Shown here piece by piece: positions 53,641 through 64,000 of a stretch of DNA of 64,000 bases. Below the pieces are notes generated by a model that ran no database searches, was not told the DNA's origin, and saw only the letters and a list, made by a program, of their open reading frames with translations. This stretch comes from Cucumis sativus (Eukaryota > Streptophyta > Magnoliopsida > Cucurbitales > Cucurbitaceae): assembly GCF_000004075.3 (NCBI RefSeq), contig NC_026657.2:37000732-37064731 (forward strand), written 5' to 3'. The stretch's first letter is position 1; each line of letters opens with the position of its first letter. Made by a program: the position numbers and the translations under genes.

Positions 53641-55903
53641 GAATTGTTAGTGTTGAGAATATTGATATTAAAAGTAAAAATTATTGGAGAAATTTCAAAT
53701 CATAAACAATGAAATAGTAAAGCTGTGACTTAGATAGTAAACTTTGCAAGTTTTATTTGTTTAATTAATTACTAAGAGAAACATAGTGAACAATAATTTT
53801 AGAAATAATAAAATAAATGGTATGCCCCAGGAGAGAGAGAGACGTTGTTATACTCAAATAGTTATTCCAAAGAAGAAGAACAAATAGTTAGGTGTAGACG
53901 GCTATCTTAGTTGGTGACACGTGTGATGCAATTCTTTTTCTCTGTCCCTTGATGTGAAGGTTAGTGGACTCCTGACCATACACGTGGCATTCTAGTTGAA
54001 TATGTTAAATGAGGAGATTTTACAAATTTTGGGAATGTCGTTGTTGGTTTTATGCTTAGATAGGTTCTAATCATCTCACAACTCAGCATCGATAAAGACA
54101 ATCCTATCAATTTGGTTCAACTAATCACACTGTTTCATTGATGAGCTCAAATACAATTATTTGAATCAAAATAATTTTAAAAAGCCTAAATAATCTTAAC
54201 TTAAATAAAATCGTTAGATGGTTGAATCTTCAAAAGTGTTGTGCCTGATAACTCAATGCAGTGGGTCACTTCTTTGTTGTACACACCCTATAGTTTTGGA
54301 GTGAGAAAAAATCAAAATGGATTGTCATACTTGGAAGAGTCTTATCAAAAAATTTAAAAAGAAAAAGAAGAAAAAGAAAAACTTTTGGTTAGTCAAAAGA
54401 AGAATAATTAAGAAAAAATAAACATGCAGGCACAAATATGTGATATATATTTATTATAAAGAAATTCAACTAATTATTCAGTCCAATCCAATTGGAATAT
54501 AGTTAAAAAGTCTTTGCAAATAAAATTCAAATCTTTATCTACATATTTGCTCAACTAAAGAATAACACTCTTAATAGTTTGGTCTTGGACATTAAGGTCG
54601 TTGTACTCGTCTCCTCTCAAGAATAGTGTTGTAGGGATGCTCTTGTACTTTATTGATTTTCTTTACACTATAAGGACGTTTGTATGTTAAAATATCACAT
54701 ATTAGAGTGAATAAGAAGAAACTAAAAAACAAATCTTACGCAATGAAAATATCAGCTTGCGTATAACTTAGATCACATTAAAATAAAATAATAAAGAACG
54801 TTAACCTAGGCAAAATATATAAGTAATTTAAATTAGAGTAATAAGATACAATTTGAATATATACTTTATATGTTTATCTATTTCGGTTGGATCATTGTAT
54901 TGTATATAGGGAAAAATAAGATATCCATATTGTAATGTAAACAATCTCACAAAAAGATTTTAATATAACATTTGAAAAATTAAAATCTTAGATATGTTTT
55001 TTAAACCGTACTTCAATATCTGTCGTGTTGAAACAGAGTCAAAGATGTCAAATATTTTTTTATATCGTCTAAATTAATTTTGAATGATTAAAAACATTAT
55101 TTAGAGTGAATTTTAAAATGTTAAAAGTAATTTAAATCATTTTAAAACCAATCTCAACATCCCTAAAAAAACTGTTCTTAAACATATTATTATTAAGCAA
55201 GAAAAGAAGCTAACTAGTGGTTTTGTGAAAGAATTGTTACTACCAAATGTCATTTATTGCTCTTCAAAGTTGACACAACCTCCTAACTTAAATATGCACT
55301 TATGGGAAGAATGAAACCAATGAAAAATATGCTCAGAAAATAGAGATCTAGAGAAAAAAAGTCATACATGGCATAATTTTATGTCTCTCCAAAAGGGAAG
55401 AGCTCTCAGATAATTGAAGAATTAAAACTACAATGCATTTAACATAAATTAATGTTTTAACTTTAGTAGCAAACAATTAATTCTTGAAATTAATTTTAGG
55501 GATTTTATCAAAAATAGAAAAAATTGATAAATTATTTACCCTGGATAGAGCATATCTACTAAAAGACAAAATCGTAACAAAACATTTTGCCATTTTTTTA
55601 AAATTTTGGTAGGTTAGTCATTTTCAACAAAAATGTAGGTGCTTAAGGTAGGATGTAATATTTTTTGAGGAAAAGGAGAATCAAATTGGATAGGCTTAGT
55701 GTATTCATTTTTCAATCAAATGAAAGTGCAAGAGAAAGGGATACATTTGGGGGTGGATGAGTGTTGGTTGTTACATTACACCTTTCCCAATTGACACATT
55801 ATCTTCTTCTTCCTCCAAAGGGCCATGTGGATTGCTATACCACACACTTATATAGCTTCTTCGATTTGGACCGAGAAGCAGGTTTTCACCAGAAATTCAC
55901 ATT

Positions 55904-55948
55904 AGGCCCATATTATCATAGGACAAGGCCCAACATTAGCAAGCCCAA
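55904..55948 (+). promoter_or_regulatory. Site II elements of the bL31c promoter
   Basis: AGGCCCA (55904-55910), AAGGCCCAAC (55925-55934) and AAGCCCAA (about 55940) are, on the other strand, TGGGCC/TGGGCT site II elements. They lie 100-150 bases before the ATG at 56051. Such elements are a hallmark of promoters of ribosomal-protein and organelle-protein genes in plants and bind TCP factors, which fits this gene. Confidence 0.6.
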
Positions 55949-56050
55949 AAAGGGAAAAAGAAATGAGTGAGTGGAGACGCGACAAGGCCTTGAAGACTCA
56001 AGAGGAGCTCATCTCCCTCTTATCCTCACGCACCACAACCAAACGCAGCA

Positions 56051-56549
56051 ATGGCGCTCAACCTAACCAATTCCTTCCTTCAACTTCAACGCCCAATTTC
56101 CCCCGCCGTTGCACCGCCCAAGCGCAAGGTACTTTCACGTTTCACCCTTCTCTTCGCTCCTCTATTTTCCAAGACCTTGATTATTCATTTCCCTTCTCCC
56201 CCATTTTTTGCATAATTTCCAGGAATCTGGAGCTAGAAGTTACCGGCCGGTGGTGACCTGCCGGAAAAAGGATCTGCACCCCCAATTTTACGAGGATGCT
56301 AAGGTTTATTGCAATGGAGAATTAGTTATGACGACCGGCGGGACCCAGAAAGAGTATTCAGTGGACGTGTGGTCGGGAAACCACCCGTTCTATTTGGGAA
56401 GCCGATCCGCCCTGCTCGTCGACGCCGATCAGGTCGAGAAATTCCGCAAGAAATTCGGAGAGCTGTCGCAGTTGATGGAGATTCCTGTTCTTAAGGGCGA
56501 AATCATTCTGCCCTCAAAGCGTAAATCCGCAAAAGGGAAGAAGAAGTAG
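56051..56549 (+). CDS. RPL31: 50S ribosomal protein L31, chloroplastic (bL31c)
   Basis: Two exons, 56051-56128 and 56223-56549, join in frame to 134 aa. The protein is part of the plastid large ribosomal subunit. Residues 1 to about 37 (MALNLTNSFLQLQRP and a Pro/Lys/Arg-rich stretch) form the transit peptide. The L31 domain follows: DLHPQFYEDAKVYCNGE, TTGGTQKEYSVDVWSGNHPF and YLGSRSALLVDADQVEKF, with a basic tail (KRKSAKGKKK). Only Cys39 and Cys56 are present, so the four-Cys zinc site of some bacterial L31 proteins is not kept. The ATG at 56051 is chosen because it opens the transit peptide. An earlier ATG at 55963 starts a different, overlapping frame and would act as an upstream reading frame if it is transcribed. 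Confidence 0.95.
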
Positions 56550-59500
56550 AAGATTCTGAAGATTTCAGTTGGCTTGGTAATCGGTTAAATTCCAAATGCA
56601 TATTGAGATTTTTGGTTCTTTCAATTACTTTATATATCCTCCATGTAATTTAGCAAAATGGACTCTAATTTGTGTGAACCAAACGATTTGTTTCTTTGCC
56701 TCGCATTGCCTTTGCTAATTATCCTGAATGCTCAAACTGTTGATGAAGTTCTGAATGCACCAATCGATTAGTGTTCGGCGGTGGGTGAGAAAATTCATGA
56801 AGGAACAGAAAGTTTGAGAAATTAGAATACGAATTGATTGGTAAGCGACGATTTTGGGCGTTTTTTAATTTTCTTCAATGGATCTTTGGCTCATTTGTCA
56901 TTAGGGGATTTCCTAGTTTTAAAACTTAGGTGATGGTAAAGATACAAACTATTTGAAGGTTAAAGACAAAAGGGGCTGGTCTTAAATTATGATGGAGGGG
57001 AACAAGCTAGTTCATGAACTAAGTATGTAGATTACTAAGGTTTTGTAACTGTGATTGTTTACCTATCTTGATTAATAAATGGATAACACGAACTACAACT
57101 ATATTTTCATTGAAGATACCAATTCATGTAATCAAACAATCAGCAACAATAAGAACAACCATACTAAAAATGTAAGCAATGCTAACTGAAACTCAAGATT
57201 CATATACATACATGACTACATTATATCCAAACACAACATCTATAGTTGTTCATTGCTTTCTGATTCTCTCAAATACTCCAAAACTCTATAGAATCTACTC
57301 CAAGACTCACTCTCTCCCCCTCTCGGAACAATATTTTCATTTAAACTTTTTGGATTTACTTGAATTTTACTTTTTTTACTTTCTAAAACTTCCATTTTCG
57401 ATAAACAAGATTTCAGAAAAAAAAAAAAAGAAAAAAGGAGAGAAAACTAAATGGCATGTTTTAATCTCATTCAAATATTTTATATTGATTTATCACTTTG
57501 TTTCACCTCAATTGATGTCAACTTTGGTTCTTTTCTGCAAGGGAGGATCGGAAGTTAACTTTATTCAATTTTTGCAATGAGATCTCTCATTATTTCACTC
57601 TAATTATAATTTGTGTGTTTAGTTTCTTTTTATACTTTTTAGCTCATACAATATGAGGTTGAGAAAGTAAGATATGATAGTTGATAACAACCAAAGATTA
57701 TAGAAAATAGGAAGGGTGTGTTTGGAAAAGGATTATAGAGGAAAGGGTTATTATAACCCTCCCTAAATCCCATCAATCCTACCTTAACCTTTTTTTTTTA
57801 TTTATAATTAATTCATTTAAGTTTGAATATTATTTAATCTATTTTTTCTCATTTATAATTTATAATTTCTACACTTATTGAGTGGTTAATTTTAATCTTT
57901 TTATTTAAAAAAACATAACTTATTTTTATGACATGAATCTGGTACAATTACGATTTAAAATTTTCATTTTTTCTTTTACTCTTGAATTAGGTAATTTATC
58001 TTGATCACACCATTTGACTCATATTTTATTTTTGCTCATACGTTATGAAAACTATGACAATTCGGTAAATTAAGTATATAAAATTTGTATATTGAATTTA
58101 AAATATGATTTTTTTTTTTAAAAATGATAATTTAACCACATGTAACGATTACATAAAAAAATGTTGAAAATAGATGTTGTATTTAAAGAAATTACTGTAT
58201 ATTATTTTACGAAAACTAGAACGATTTAGTAAATCAAATATATAAAATTTGTGGGTTGGAGTTAGAATATAAATTTTTTTAAAAAAATTAATAATTTACT
58301 TGTACATAATAAAAAAAGTGTTGAAGGAAAAAGGAAAGAAAAAAATATTTGCCACCATTTTTACAGGTGTTAAGGGGTGCTAATACCTTCCTCTTACACA
58401 TTTAACTCTTGAACTCAACTCTAGTTTTTACAGATCATTTTTTAAATATTTTATTTAAAAATTGTTTACTTTATTTCGGTGTCCAATCACACCGTAAAAA
58501 TGATTGGTGATGACTTCTATTTTGTTTTAAAACAAATAATTTTGAGAATGTCAGTCGCTCCACGTCGTTTCGAACACGTGGTGACACAAATAATGATGTT
58601 TAAGTTGATGTAGAGTCATTTGTTTGAGATATGGAGGAATGAGTTTGAATAATCAATATTGGCACTTATATGTCTTTAAAATTAAAGTAGTAATTATGCA
58701 TAACTATCCATTCTAACCCGTATAGTAACTTGACCTATTGAAGACATTAAAGATGTTAGTTGGTTTGGTTTTGTAGTTTTTTGAACCAACGAAGAACCAA
58801 AACAAACCAACCAGTTTTACAAAGAAGGTATCCAAAACCATGTCCAATTAGTAACAAAACCAATTGATTGATTTTATTTGGATCATTTTTGTTGTTTCCA
58901 CTTTGTTTTAATCGGGCATTTTTGCTAATTTTAAATTAAAATTCTGACAATTTTGTTTTTTTTTTCTTGCCACTTTTTTTTTTAAAAAAATAAGAAAACA
59001 TACACGCTCCATAGTAATTAAAATACTAAAAGAATACAGATGGAGACTTTATTTTCAAGGCATTTTAATTGATTGATTTTTTTAATAGAAAATTGAATTG
59101 AACCAATACTTTTTTGTTTTCCTCAAATTCAAACCAATACATCTAATTTTATATGAAAAATTAAACGATGCCATTAGATCGATTTTGATTTTTGATTTTT
59201 CGGTTTGAATTGAACCCAAAAAGGAAACAATACAACACATAATATAAGGAAAAAGAGCACATATTATGTTTATAACTTAAATCCATTGTTCTATAAAAAT
59301 TTGGAGTAGAATCAATTTTATTATAAATTCGACTTCTCTTTCACACATAACCAAATAATATATGGCCACACTCTGACTCTCTTCTCTTCTTCTTCTTTGT
59401 CTTTTCCTTTTAAAAAAATCAATAAGAATGCAACCATGTTTTAAGCTTTCATGACGTATACAAATAGTTTCAGTAAACGTGGCTAATTTGTTATGACACA

Positions 59501-61987
59501 ACACCCTCTTAAAAAACAAATAAATTGGTCACCACACATCACATTCACACCCTACCAAACATATTATTTCTCAAAAATGATATTTAATCTCAATAAAAAC
59601 ATGGGGAAAAAACCAACCTTTTATTTTAATTTTGAATTTTCAAACACTTTTCTATTTTTTTTTTTATTCAATCACATCTTTATTTATCATTTAGGCTATA
59701 TTTAAATTTATCAATCAAATTCCACCTTACAATTTAATTCAATGTTCATTTAAGTTGGTAGGTTATAAATACATAAAATGATGGTCTTTGTTTGTATTGT
59801 GCGAAGGAAAATGTGTCATTTGGCGCAAGATCCTCAAAAGTAAAAATAGAATGGTCTCGTATATGGGTCAAGTAAATGTGTTGCATTTAAGCACGTTATC
59901 CACATTCACAATGACACCTCGTTTTAAAATTAATTTCAAACAATTTTTTGTATCTTCCAAACGTGTTCACTCCCTAACCTCCCCATTCTTCCCTTAGTTA
60001 TAAATAAAAGAAGAAAAGAATGCATTCAAGGCCAACGACAACGACAACCACAAACCTCCTCCATCATTTGAGGTGGAGGAGAAAGAATCCCAAATATTAC
60101 AAACAAGTTCACTCATTGCTTAAGAGCAAGAAGACGAGTTGGCTACTCAACAAAATATAAATCCCTCCCAACTACCACAAGCAACAGAGGGCCAAGTGAT
60201 GCTCCAAATCATTTGACTAAAAAGATAACTCTTAACAAATCCCTACACTTAAAAGAATAACTGCATCAATGAGCTCACCATAGTCCGACTCAATGACTTA
60301 ATTAGAGGGAAAATCACAAGAAAAAAAAAGCCAAATAAAGAGCTCAAACCACATAGCAGGACGAATGCTTCAAGGGATTTAACTAGCCACTTGACATTGA
60401 CTTGGAGAAAAAAAGTTATAGATAAGTAAATAAGGAAAATAATTTTTCTTATAAATACATTGGGGTGTTTAGAGCGTTTAATAAATTATTATAGTTTGTA
60501 GTTATTATAGTCTGTGTTTGAGGTTCAGACTATTATAGGCACAATTGTGTTTGAGTGCATATTATTATAGCCCAAATTGTAGCGGTTTGTACTATAAATA
60601 TTGTTTATCTAAGATCCTATCTATTTTTCTTCTATTATCATACATATATTTAGGTACATTAAATAGAATTTTTGAAAAATATAGTTAAAAACCTATACCT
60701 TCCACCAACTTATACAAACTAGTTTATTACTAGGTGAAATGCACGTGTTATACAATTTTATAATATAACCTTTTTTACCGAAATTGATGTGTTATTTTAT
60801 TTAATCTTGTTAATTATATTATTCATTTATTAAATTTAGGAGTGGAGTGGATAAATTCTCTATTATAACCCACTCTACTCCTAATCTCAAACATGTCCCT
60901 AGGTAATTGTATAAAAAACATATTTATCACAAATACAAAAGCACGTAAATGATCTATAACAGCAAAATAACAAAAAGAAAAAAAAATTATAATGATAAAG
61001 ATGGCTCTAATCATTAAACAACATATACGTTGGAGCAACTAGAACTAAATGCAACATGATCTAAGTTGTTTTTTCAAACATAACAAAATGAATCAAACTG
61101 TTTATAAATATAATAATATATCACAGTGTATTTGCATGCAATGGACCACAATAGATTACTATATGCACTAGATTACAGATAGTAGTCTATCTAAATAATT
61201 GATATATTATTTTAATGTATAAGAATTAGCGAATCCATCGATAGATATAATATAGGTTTAAGAAACTTCAATTTTATAATCTTTAAATAACATATATAAT
61301 AATAATACTATTAGTTAGCCTAATAGTAAATCTATCTTCTACGATTTGCTTTAGATCCATTTTTTTTTTTTACTTTTTGCTGTGGATAAATTTGGACTTA
61401 CCAAATGGGAAAAAAAAAAAAAACAAAAATAAATGGTAAACTAAAGCAATTTAACTAATCATATCTAATTCTAACTTATTAAGATTAGGAAAGATGAATT
61501 TCATCCTTATCCTACATTCCCTCTGCAAATACATCATTATATTTTGATATGTGTGTTTATTTTTGACTTGTTCTCTGTTCTTTAATTCTCTTACTATTTA
61601 GGTATCAAAGTCATTTTTATTTGCTTTTCAAGTCCTCCTTTCTTCGAATTACATATCATTATTGTTGTTAGTACACATGCATGGAGGGATTAATTATAAC
61701 ACTTTTTAAAAATGATCACTCCTCTAAGGAGTTTGTTTAGAAGGAAGGAATCTCCTTAAACCTAATTTTAGTTAAGGTATATATTCACGCATGGAACAAA
61801 CGTTTCAAAGAAAAGCTTTCCAATGATAGCAAAAGAACAAAAACTACAAATATTTATGAACTTTTGGTTTACATAAACTATAAATTAGACAAGAGACATA
61901 ATAATTATGATTTAACTTTGCTATTTTTGGGTCTAATCTTATCTCAACAGCAAAGTTAACACAATTATAGAGAGATACATATATTCA
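56550..61987. other. AT-rich spacer of about 5.4 kb
   Basis: After the bL31c 3' UTR I see no gene. Short frames at 57179-57580, 59493-59705 and 59788-59997 have no family resemblance. At 60030-60430 there is a stretch with less biased codons and several stops that may be a decayed retroelement gag. At 60462-60900 lies a probable MITE-like repeat. The last bases before 61988 are the 3' UTR of the methyltransferase. Confidence 0.5.
60462..60900. mobile_element. Possible hAT-type MITE
   Basis: The segment opens GGGGTGTTTAGAGCG and closes CTCAAACATGTCCCT, whose reverse complement is AGGGACATGTTTGAG, an imperfect inverted match. Inside, ATTATTATAG/ACTATTATAG motifs recur several times over the first 120 bases. 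There is no coding capacity. The (T)GTTTGG-like ends are common in plant hAT-derived miniature elements. No clean 8-bp target duplication is visible, so the call is tentative. Confidence 0.3.
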
Positions 61988-63630
61988 TTATTTCTTTACA
62001 AAAGAAACAACCAAATTGGTATACTTAGTTCTATTGTTAGACAAATAATGTTGAACAATGGTCCCATAATGTTGAAACAAAGCATCCATAATATGGCCAC
62101 CAAAATGAGACTCCAACATGGTTTCAACCACTGCTCTTATTGTCTTAGCCACTCGTTGGCCTCTGGTTAGAATTTTGAGGCCATTCTCATCCTCACTGGC
62201 AAACCCATCCCATTCAACCTCGAATGCTTCGAACCGTTCTATCATGAATGAACCTTCTTTCTCTATCTCTTCCTTCACTTCTTCCATGCATGGCGCATAG
62301 TATGGTGCGTTAAATGAGTCTATTTTGTTCTCTTCAACTAATCCCTGTAAAAATCAAACTTTTATTTTACAAAAATATTCAAAATCAAGAGTGGAAAGAG
62401 TACTAGTTTTTTTCTTTTTAAATGTTATAAAATCTCACTATTAGAAGTCTTTTGGATACAATTAGGTTGCATGCATCCTCTTTAATAAAAAGAAAAAAAG
62501 AAACTATACATATATATTTTTAAAAAAAACTGTCATTTTGTGCTTGAATATCTCTAAAATCTATGATATTTTTCAAAAGAACAAATTATTGTACTTGTAC
62601 TTATTTCTGTGCACCCAAACAATTGAATATGTAGCAATATACATACATTTATGTGTGTGTGTGTGTGTGAGCTGTTTTTTATTTTTCTTTGTGAGTAAAA
62701 AAAACATGATCATTGCTCTTTTCAGAAAATATCTTTCAAAATTGGTTGATCAAAATGGTCTTCTTAATAACAATAATAATAATGATATAGTTTTTTTCCC
62801 ATTATTTTTAAAGATAAGAATTTTGAATATATAAAAAGAAAGAGAGATTAGAAATTTACCTGAGAAGCCAAGGTGGTTAAAGCCTGAGCCAAGAGCTCCC
62901 AATGATGACAACTATCAGGAGTCGTAGGATCTATAGATTTCCTCCCCATAAGAGATAAAACCATTCTCCCACCACTAACCATTTCTTCAGATCTCGATTT
63001 TATAAACTTCCAAAAGTCACTTTTAAACTGTCTACCATAAGCCTCCAACACACTCCTCGGACTCGTTGGAGATATATAAAGCTTCCCTTTATTCATCCTT
63101 CTTTTCTCTTCCCCTTCCAATAATCCTTCTGGAACCGTCGAAAGCCAATGCAAACTAGATGAAGAATGTACAAAATTCAAGCTCTTTTTTGGAAACAACC
63201 TTCCATAAAAAGTCCCCGGCACCCCGGATATAAAACAAGGCCCGACTTCCCCACCGTTCTCGACCACAAGACGTCGATGGAACTCGGGGAGCGACCCAAA
63301 TATGTAGTTGAAGTCATTGCTGAAGAGATCGTTGAGGAAAACCTGAACTTCGGGTAGTGGGTAGGTGAGGCGTTTGCATTTAGAGTAGATAAGATTGAGC
63401 GTATCGGAGACTAGAAGTAATGTGTTGGGCCCAGATGAGCAGCCCAAATCAGCAATAGAAATAACGCTGGTTGTGTCGTTGTTATTGGAGAAAGTGATTA
63501 TCAGGGATTCAACTGCTTCTTCAGTGATTCGCTTTGAATCGGATATGATTTTGCTTTGAAGAGATGAGTTTCGAGCGTAACTCGTTTCTCCCCCTCCTTT
63601 GTTCATGCACAGAATTTGTGCAACTTCCAT
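61988..63630 (-). CDS. JMT-like: SABATH carboxyl methyltransferase, jasmonate-methyltransferase-like
   Basis: Two exons on the minus strand, 63630-62860 and 62344-61988, join in frame to 375 aa. SABATH enzymes move a methyl group from S-adenosylmethionine to the carboxyl group of small acids such as jasmonate or salicylate. The start MEVAQILCMNKGGGETSYA is typical. Gln25 (substrate carboxylate), the SAM-binding IADLGCSSGPNT (59-70) and LNDLFSNDFN (99-108) are intact. The substrate motif reads SSSSLHWLS (156-164): Trp162 is kept, and His161 occupies the place where salicylate enzymes have Met, as in Arabidopsis JMT. PTTPDSCHHWELLAQAL also fits JMT. I infer jasmonate or a related acid as substrate, without certainty. 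Only one intron is present, at the Gln-Gly junction (257/258), fewer than in many family members. Confidence 0.92.
62652..62669. repeat. (TG)n microsatellite in the methyltransferase intron
   Basis: About nine TG dinucleotides lie inside the single intron (62345-62859) of the SABATH gene. It is non-coding. Confidence 0.9.
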
Positions 63631-63705
63631 TTTAAAATTTTTATTTTTTTATTTTTAGTAATTTTAAGAAGTGAATTTGGGTATTGGATTTAATTTGTGA
63701 GGATA

Positions 63706-63714
63706 TATTTATAG
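63706..63714 (-). promoter_or_regulatory. TATA box of the methyltransferase gene
   Basis: On the minus strand CTATAAATA lies 76-84 bases before the ATG at 63630, leaving a leader of about 45-50 bases. The rest of the promoter continues to the window edge at 64000, where no further gene is visible. Confidence 0.6.
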
Positions 63715-64000
63715 GGTTTAGATTAAAAGAAAACGTGGAAAACGGATTCGAAATTATTATGTTTGTTGTGTGGATGGAAATTGGGAATTGGATATGTGGT
63801 ATGCGGCCGGCACCGACGAACATCAATTTTTTCTTCTTCATTTTTGACACGTTAAAAATTATTGCGCTTCTGCTCTTAGTACTTTGGTTTAGAGTGGTCT
63901 CAGTTTACCTTTTGGTCCTAAACATTAAGTAGGTATAGTCAAAATTATTCGATATATCGTTGATGTGATGGACAATTTTACATTATAAAAAATAAATGGT

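Larger units (their letters stand above)
49134..55900. other. AT-rich spacer with a copia remnant
   Basis: The first 400 bases probably hold the AGPase promoter and leader. From 49.5 to 52.5 kb I see only AT-rich DNA with small duplications. A decayed copia element lies at 52.6-53.6 kb. A GC-richer patch with two G-boxes (53918-53923 and 53981-53986) follows. No gene is supportable until the bL31c promoter. Confidence 0.5.

Noticed and set aside
55963..56256. 97-codon frame starting before the bL31c gene
   Set aside because: It crosses the bL31c first exon in another register and reads on through its intron. At most it is an upstream frame.
57179..57580. 133-codon plus-strand frame
   Set aside because: It contains low-complexity Lys and Phe runs (A- and T-tracts), with no motif, promoter or splice context.

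Overview
The window reads as nuclear DNA of a dicot plant. Genes are split by GT-AG introns, spacers are very AT-rich, several products carry plastid transit peptides, and Ty1/copia and other LTR-element debris is scattered through the gaps. A cucurbit (Cucumis-like) genome is my best guess from the look of the repeat families. That is recognition, not proof.

I assembled eight complete protein genes exon by exon (each closes in frame) and one partial gene. From left to right they are: the last exon of a jacalin-type lectin (+, 2-154); a tubby-like F-box protein (-, 944-3283, with a leader intron); a conserved plant protein of unknown function, 144 aa (+, 15301-16060); an auxilin-like J-domain protein, 1457 aa (+, 26991-32674); plastid ornithine carbamoyltransferase (-, 33867-37361); secreted endo-beta-mannanase (+, 42576-45019); plastid ADP-glucose pyrophosphorylase large subunit (-, 45366-49133); plastid ribosomal protein bL31c (+, 56051-56549); and a jasmonate-methyltransferase-like SABATH enzyme (-, 61988-63630).

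The spacers at 4.0-15.2 kb, 16.1-26.8 kb, 37.5-42.4 kb, 49.2-55.9 kb and 56.6-61.9 kb hold no gene I can support. They contain two decayed copia elements (24.0-25.75 kb minus, 52.6-53.6 kb plus), a likely solo LTR (38107-39557), an LTR/primer-binding-site junction (22.0-23.1 kb minus), a hairpin MITE (about 11.5 kb) sharing a sequence motif with a degenerate tandem array (39.8-41.0 kb), several small tandem duplications, and promoter-like clusters of G-box and site II motifs, some far from any gene.

The genes are ordinary plant housekeeping and stress genes and do not form a pathway cluster. AGPase (starch), OTC (arginine) and bL31c (translation) act in the plastid, the auxilin-like protein acts in clathrin uncoating, and the mannanase acts in the wall. 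I found no new multi-gene system. The most interesting points are regulatory: a start-stop AUG-UAA element ahead of the auxilin-like gene, an 11-bp perfect hairpin in the OTC leader, a micro-duplication copying part of an AGPase exon into the next intron, and promoter-like islands without a gene.
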